Assembly (NCBI GenBank): GCA_018054005.1
Contig: JAGPKI010000046.1
Coordinates: 1 to 10,254 of the forward strand
Direction of reading: 5' to 3'
Origin: Caldisericia bacterium
GTDB taxonomy: Bacteria > Caldisericota > Caldisericia > UBA6126 > JAGPKI01
Length of the DNA: 10,254 nt
The stretch's first letter is position 1. Each line of letters starts with the position of its first letter. The position numbers and the translations under genes were made by a program. This document shows positions 6,995-10,254 of this stretch, in pieces. The notes beneath the pieces are model-generated. The model saw only the letters and a program-made list of their open reading frames with translations. It made no database searches and had not been told where the DNA came from.

Positions 6995-7290
6995 ATCTAA
7001 AAATCTTTATGGAAATTAAATCTTTACAAAAAATATTACATTTAAAGACAATACTATTCTAAGCTTTTGCTATTATAAAAAATGTTTTTTCAAGTGTGGA
7101 ATATGAGATTCTTAGATCACTCGGATGATACTAATTAAGGAGTGCATGAGTATTGTCATCTTCAGGTCTACTTATAAAGAAGAATATGGTAAATGTTTTA
7201 TAATCTTTGAACTCTTTTATTGTGATCCATTATTTCCTTTAACTTAACTGATTCCAGAAAACGCTCTGAATGACTGCATATGACTATTAT
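6995..7290. other. Intergenic stretch between oppA promoter and IS630 relic
   Basis: This AT-rich stretch has no confident gene. It contains a second TATAAT on the minus strand (7072-7077) with no good -35, an A6-TG-T6 near-palindrome around 7078-7091, and the small plus-strand frame listed separately. On the minus strand, the frame of the transposase stays open for 30 codons after its stop (7198-7290). It contains a Shine-Dalgarno-like AAAGGA before ATGGATCAC, which would encode only a 10-residue peptide. I could not recognise a family in any of these. Confidence 0.4.
7146..7247 (+). CDS. Possible small protein of 33 residues, unrecognised
   Basis: ATG at 7146 follows AAGGAG (7137-7142) by only 3 nt, shorter than the usual spacing. 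The frame runs 33 codons to TAA at 7245-7247. The product begins MSIVIFRSTY and is hydrophobic and aromatic towards its end (FIIFELFY), with two cysteines. In-frame ATG at 7125 would add seven residues but has no ribosome site. It is the only plus-strand frame with a Shine-Dalgarno match in this gap, opposite in direction to the neighbouring opp operon and IS relic. No homology is recognised and chance is a serious alternative. Confidence 0.2.
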   Translation: MSIVIFRSTYKEEYGKCFIIFELFYCDPLFPLT

Positions 7291-7884
7291 TTAATTGCAT
7301 AAATTCCTAATATTATATTTTAATTGTGAACCAACAACTTCTCTTTTTCTCAAGATAAAAGGATGAGCTATTTCCTTATAATAAGCAATATATCTGTTAA
7401 TTTTGTCAGAAAGATCAAGAGTATCTTTGCCACTTTCACCTTTTAATACTTTCCTTGTGAAAATACGTGCTAAGCATATACCAAGCTTTCGTAATAATCT
7501 CCAAACAGCATATTCTGAGACATTAAGTTTCCTTGTAACTGTTGGACCATCCCACTTTGACATACCATCTGGAGGAACTTGTTCTAATATTTTTAATACT
7601 GATTCTTCAAAAGATTTATCATATGTTTTTGGTTTACCTGAACGTGGTTTATCATATAATCCATTCATTCCAGATATTCTGAAACGTTCTCTCCATTTTA
7701 TAACTGTAGAATCTTTAACACCATAATCTTTTGCAATTACTTTTAACTTAGAACCTTTTAAGCAGGCAAGAATTAATTTAGCTCGTAATACCATCCTTGC
7801 TTCTTCTGTTCTACTTCCTGCTATTTTCATAAGCTTCTTATATGTACTTTCATCACAAGTTAAAGTTGCTGCCATTCTGGACAT
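7291..7884 (-). pseudogene. IS630-family transposase, internal deletion removing the DDE catalytic core
   Basis: The 197-residue reading frame is uninterrupted but about half the usual length of an IS630 transposase. Residues 24-80 match the IS630 N-terminus: SRTEEARMVLRAKLILA, a helix-turn-helix around 45-68 ending VIKWRERF, then GLYDKPRSGKPKTYD. A second winged-helix region follows (88-136, with VWRLLRKLGI). After CLAR (137-140) the sequence jumps to IFTRKVLKG and KINRYIAYYKEIAHPF, which resembles the last 50-60 residues of full-length IS630 transposases. The section with VDEK, the other catalytic acids and the WLNQVEIWF region is absent. The likely junction lies near 7462-7470. The start chosen is ATG 7884, which has GGAGGG 7 nt upstream; the ATG at 7905 lacks a ribosome site. 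Without DDE residues it cannot transpose but could still bind element ends. No clear terminal inverted repeats were found. Confidence 0.82.
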
Positions 7885-7916
7885 AGAATTTCCCTCCATG
7901 TTCATATAATTGCATA
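7292..7916. repeat. 10-bp direct repeat at both ends of the IS630 relic
   Basis: TAATTGCATA occurs at 7292-7301 (covering the stop codon of the transposase frame) and at 7907-7916 (just upstream of its start region), in the same orientation. Transposon ends are normally inverted. The motif is partly self-complementary, so it could be part of imperfect end repeats; I could not extend it into a convincing inverted pair. Confidence 0.3.
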
Positions 7917-8057
7917 TTACACAAACTTTTGAAGGTAAACACTATCTATATATAATAAATTATTCAATGGAAGGAGCTTAACTGATTTTGTTTTTTAAAA
8001 TAGAAAAACATTGATTGTTGAAAATAACCTTTAATTAAAATTTTTTCATAAATTTTA

Positions 8058-8076
8058 ATATACTTTAACTGTATAT
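8058..8076. repeat. Inverted repeat immediately before the rsmG start codon
   Basis: ATATAC (8058-8063), 7-nt spacer, GTATAT (8071-8076). It ends one base before the rsmG ATG and occupies the place where a Shine-Dalgarno site would be. It could be an operator or a small hairpin affecting initiation. The remaining sequence back to the IS relic (about 7917-8057) is AT-rich with no gene and no promoter that I can place with confidence. Confidence 0.3.
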
Positions 8077-8077
8077 A

Positions 8078-8743
8078 ATGGATAAAGATTTTATTGCATC
8101 GATTTTAGATGAATATGGTTTTAATGAAGAGGATAAAGTTTTAAAGCTTGAAAAGTACTTAAATCTTCTCATTCTCATAAATAAAAACATTAACCTTGTT
8201 TCTTCAAAAAATGAATCAGATATTTTAAATGTGCAATTAGGAGATAGCCTTGAATTTTTCAAAATTGTAGATTATAAAAATGAAGATGGTATCAAATTAA
8301 TTGATATCGGTTCTGGGTCTGGGTTTCCGGCTGTTCCAATAGGAATAGTAATGGATAAATGGCAAATAACTCTTATTGAGTCAATTCGAAAGAAAGCAAA
8401 TTTCCTTATAAATGTTACAACTGTTATCAATAGTTCAAATATAAAAGTTATAAATGATAGATCAGAAAATTTAGCTAAAAAAGCAGGTTTTATGAAGAAC
8501 TACGATATAGTAACAGCCAGATGGGTTGCTAAAAGTGACCTTTTAATTCCACTCTTAGCTCCATTTGTAAAACCCAATGGACAAATTATTTTATGGAAAA
8601 ATCCAGAGGAGTTGAAAAATTTAAACGGGTTTGAGATTGAAAAAGTGCATAATTATGTAGTAAAAGGTATTACAAGGTTTTTAGTCTCAATTAAACAAAC
8701 AGAAAATGAATTCTATGGGAGGGTAAATGTTAGCCAAAATTAG
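8078..8743 (+). CDS. rsmG: 16S rRNA (guanine-527-N7)-methyltransferase RsmG
   Basis: This 221-residue protein has the RsmG (GidB) layout. The helical N-terminus has KLEKYLNLLILINKNINLVS (23-42), matching the family's LEKYL-x-LL-x-x-WNKxINLT. GDSLEFF (55-61) is in the place of the usual DSL. The S-adenosylmethionine motif is LIDIGSGSGFPAVPIGI (74-90), followed by ESIRKKANFL (101-110), a DRSE acidic site (127-130), VTARWVA (145-151) and LLAPFVKPNG (159-168). The enzyme methylates N7 of G527 (E. coli numbering) in 16S rRNA; in other bacteria loss gives low-level streptomycin resistance. The tail EFYGRVNVSQN differs from the usual YPRKxG-type ending. ATG 8078 is the only good start: an in-frame stop lies at 8066-8068 and the alignment begins there. 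No Shine-Dalgarno site is visible. It overlaps comM by 17 nt. Confidence 0.92.
   Translation: MDKDFIASILDEYGFNEEDKVLKLEKYLNLLILINKNINLVSSKNESDILNVQLGDSLEFFKIVDYKNEDGIKLIDIGSGSGFPAVPIGIVMDKWQITLIESIRKKANFLINVTTVINSSNIKVINDRSENLAKKAGFMKNYDIVTARWVAKSDLLIPLLAPFVKPNGQIILWKNPEELKNLNGFEIEKVHNYVVKGITRFLVSIKQTENEFYGRVNVSQN
8717..8723 (+). promoter_or_regulatory. Ribosome binding site of comM, inside the end of rsmG
   Basis: GGGAGGG lies 3 nt before the comM ATG at 8727 and within the last codons of rsmG. It fixes the comM start and the 17-nt overlap, and suggests coupled translation of the two genes. Confidence 0.7.
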
Positions 8744-10253
8744 AAGTCTATACATTGAGGGGTTAGAATCTGTGCCGGTTGATGTTGAGGTAGACATATT
8801 CAGGGGGTGCTTGCCATCTTTTACCATAGTAGGACTTCCAGACACATCTGTTCAGGAAGCAAGAGAAAGGGTTAGGTCTGCTATAAAAAATTCTTCCTTT
8901 CAATTTCCTATAGCAAAAATAGTAGTTAATCTTGCACCAGCTGATGTAAAGAAAGAAGGATCAGCCTTTGATTTACCAATAGCCATAGGTATACTCATCG
9001 CGTCCAACCAATTAGATTGTTCCAATCTTGATACAAGCTATTTTGTTGGAGAGCTATCTCTTGATGGAACCATTAAGTCCGCTACAGGAATTCTTCCAAT
9101 GGGTCTTCATCTGGATAATTTACATGACAGTAAAAACGTAAAGTTTTACATTCCTTACAGTAATATAAATGAAGTAATAACTGATTCAATCGAAGTATTT
9201 CCGGTTAAGTCATTAATAGAGGTTGTTGAGCACATAAATGGGTTGAGAAATTATACTTACGTTAAAATAAAGGAAGACAACAGCGAAGAAAGCATAGATG
9301 AAGATTTTAGTGAAGTGAGTGGTCAGGAGTTTGCTAAAAGAGCTCTTGAAGTTTCAGCTGCAGGACAACATAATGTTTTGATGATTGGCCCACCTGGTAC
9401 AGGAAAAACGATGTTAGCAAGAAGAATAAGAAGCATTATGCCTAAACTTACTTTTTCTGAATCTTTGGAGGTAACAAAGATTTATTCAGTGGCAGGATTA
9501 CTTACTAAAAATTCAGGCATAATAAAGGATAGACCTTTTAGAGCTCCTCATCATACAGCTTCAGTTGTTTCAGTGGTTGGTGGTGGAACTAATCCTAAAC
9601 CTGGAGAAGTTTCTTTAGCTCACAGGGGAGTGCTATTTCTTGATGAATTTCCAGAATTTAGCAGGGAACTAATTAATGCTCTTAGGCAACCCTTAGAAGA
9701 TGGCTGGATAACTATCTCAAGGTCAAAGTCACGAGTTATGTATCCTTCAAGGTTTATGTTGATAGCGGCAATGAATCCTTGTCCTTGTGGTTATTATGGT
9801 GATGATAAAAAGCAATGCATCTGCAGTCCATCACAGATATTTCGCTACAGGTCAAGAATAAGTGGTCCTATACTTGATAGAATTGATATAATCACAGAAG
9901 TTCAAAGAGTAGAAACCGAGAAAATTGTAAACCTTAGACCAGCTGAAAGCTCTAATTCTATAAGGGAGAGAGTAATAAATGCTCATAAGATACAAGCTGA
10001 GCGATATAAGGGGAGCGGAATACTTTACAATTCTGAACTTACGCCAAAGAAAATAAGTAAATATGTTATGATGACAAAAGATGCAAAAGATCTCTTAAAG
10101 CTTGCAGCAGATAAGTTTTATCTCTCTGGTAGAGCTATAATTAAAATTATGAAAGTTTCCCGCACTATAGCTGATTTAAGGGAAGTAGAAAAGGTAGATA
10201 TTCAGGATATATCAGAAGCTATACAGTATAGAACAAAAGATTTTCTATCTTAG
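8727..10253 (+). CDS. comM: ComM/YifB family AAA+ ATPase (Mg-chelatase-like), complete
   Basis: 508 residues, full length for the family, ending at TAG one base before the window edge. The N-terminal ChlI-like domain (about 1-170) has FTIVGLPDTSVQEARERVRSA and VNLAPADVKKEGSAFDLPIA. The AAA+ module has Walker A GPPGTGKT (221-228), FRAPHHTAS, Walker B LFLDE (303-307) and the element SGPILDRIDI with its arginine. Between them is the cysteine set C352, C354, C364, C366 (NPCPCGYYG and QCIC), a probable metal site typical of the family. The C-terminal Mg_chelatase_C domain follows (about 400-500). In Vibrio and related bacteria, ComM is a hexameric helicase that drives branch migration during integration of transformed DNA. 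In Gram-positive bacteria the YifB role is less clear. It is not a genuine magnesium chelatase. In many Firmicutes dprA follows this gene, which the next bases outside this window could show. Confidence 0.95.
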   Translation: MLAKIRSLYIEGLESVPVDVEVDIFRGCLPSFTIVGLPDTSVQEARERVRSAIKNSSFQFPIAKIVVNLAPADVKKEGSAFDLPIAIGILIASNQLDCSNLDTSYFVGELSLDGTIKSATGILPMGLHLDNLHDSKNVKFYIPYSNINEVITDSIEVFPVKSLIEVVEHINGLRNYTYVKIKEDNSEESIDEDFSEVSGQEFAKRALEVSAAGQHNVLMIGPPGTGKTMLARRIRSIMPKLTFSESLEVTKIYSVAGLLTKNSGIIKDRPFRAPHHTASVVSVVGGGTNPKPGEVSLAHRGVLFLDEFPEFSRELINALRQPLEDGWITISRSKSRVMYPSRFMLIAAMNPCPCGYYGDDKKQCICSPSQIFRYRSRISGPILDRIDIITEVQRVETEKIVNLRPAESSNSIRERVINAHKIQAERYKGSGILYNSELTPKKISKYVMMTKDAKDLLKLAADKFYLSGRAIIKIMKVSRTIADLREVEKVDIQDISEAIQYRTKDFLS

Positions 10254-10254
10254 G

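Larger units (their letters stand above)
7243..7987. repeat. 11-bp direct repeat flanking the IS630 relic
   Basis: CTTAACTGATT occurs at 7243-7253 and again in the same orientation at 7977-7987, bracketing the transposase relic. IS630 elements normally duplicate only TA, so an 11-bp target duplication would be unusual. It may be coincidence, or mark a deletion or recombination between copies. Confidence 0.25.

Noticed and set aside
7403..7726. 107-codon plus-strand open frame opposite the transposase
   Set aside because: It is an antisense shadow of a well-matched IS630 coding frame, with no ribosome site and no recognisable protein features.
7885..7905. Upstream ATG at 7905 as start of the IS630 frame
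   Set aside because: No ribosome site precedes it, whereas GGAGGG sits 7 nt before ATG 7884; the extra seven residues are encoded by that ribosome site itself.
8065..8262. 65-codon minus-strand open frame opposite the start of rsmG
   Set aside because: Shadow of the rsmG N-terminal region; composition reflects the complementary strand and no ribosome site is present.
8727..10253. Reading the last gene as a true magnesium chelatase subunit
   Set aside because: The ChlI-like N-terminal domain, the NPCPCGYYG/QCIC cysteines and the overall length fit the ComM/YifB family, and no chlorophyll or cobalamin synthesis genes are nearby.

Overview
The window is AT-rich throughout (by eye roughly one third G+C) and compact. 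It has purine-rich Shine-Dalgarno sites such as GGAGG before oppA and before the transposase relic, TTG initiation at oppD, and a lipobox-type binding protein. This fits a low-GC Firmicute (Clostridia-like) or another AT-rich, possibly anaerobic or thermophilic lineage. The sequence alone does not settle the species. I saw no tRNA, rRNA, CRISPR array, toxin-antitoxin pair or recognisable defence system.

Layout. Positions 1-96 (minus) look like the first 32 codons of an unrecognised gene that leaves the window. Positions 219-1148 (minus) encode a membrane-anchored or secreted DUF3298-type protein with an unusually high cysteine count. Positions 1406-6910 (minus) hold a complete oligopeptide ABC transporter operon, transcribed oppA-oppB-oppC-oppD-oppF: lipoprotein receptor, two permeases and two ATPases. 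It is tightly coupled by a 4-nt overlap, a 12-nt gap and a 26-nt overlap, with one looser 81-nt gap after oppA. A TATAAT box and three AT-rich inverted repeats lie just upstream of oppA. Positions 6995-7290 have no confident gene, only one weak small frame. Positions 7291-7884 (minus) are an IS630-family transposase relic whose N-terminal DNA-binding half is joined in frame to the extreme C-terminus, with the DDE catalytic core missing. Positions 8078-8743 (plus) are rsmG (16S rRNA m7G methyltransferase), overlapping by 17 nt with comM/yifB (8727-10253, plus), which is complete and ends one base before the window does.

How the parts relate. The Opp proteins form one importer: OppA captures peptides outside the membrane, OppB and OppC form the channel, and OppD and OppF hydrolyse ATP. 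Both ATPases keep the C-terminal cysteine set thought to bind an iron-sulfur cluster in this family. rsmG and comM form a separate, divergent housekeeping pair. The IS630 relic sits in the divergent promoter region between the two operons.

No wholly new multi-gene system is visible. The items most worth a second look are the catalytic-core-deleted IS630 protein, the cluster of inverted repeats controlling oppA, the cysteine-rich DUF3298 protein, and the rsmG start, which lacks a Shine-Dalgarno site and is overlapped by an inverted repeat.
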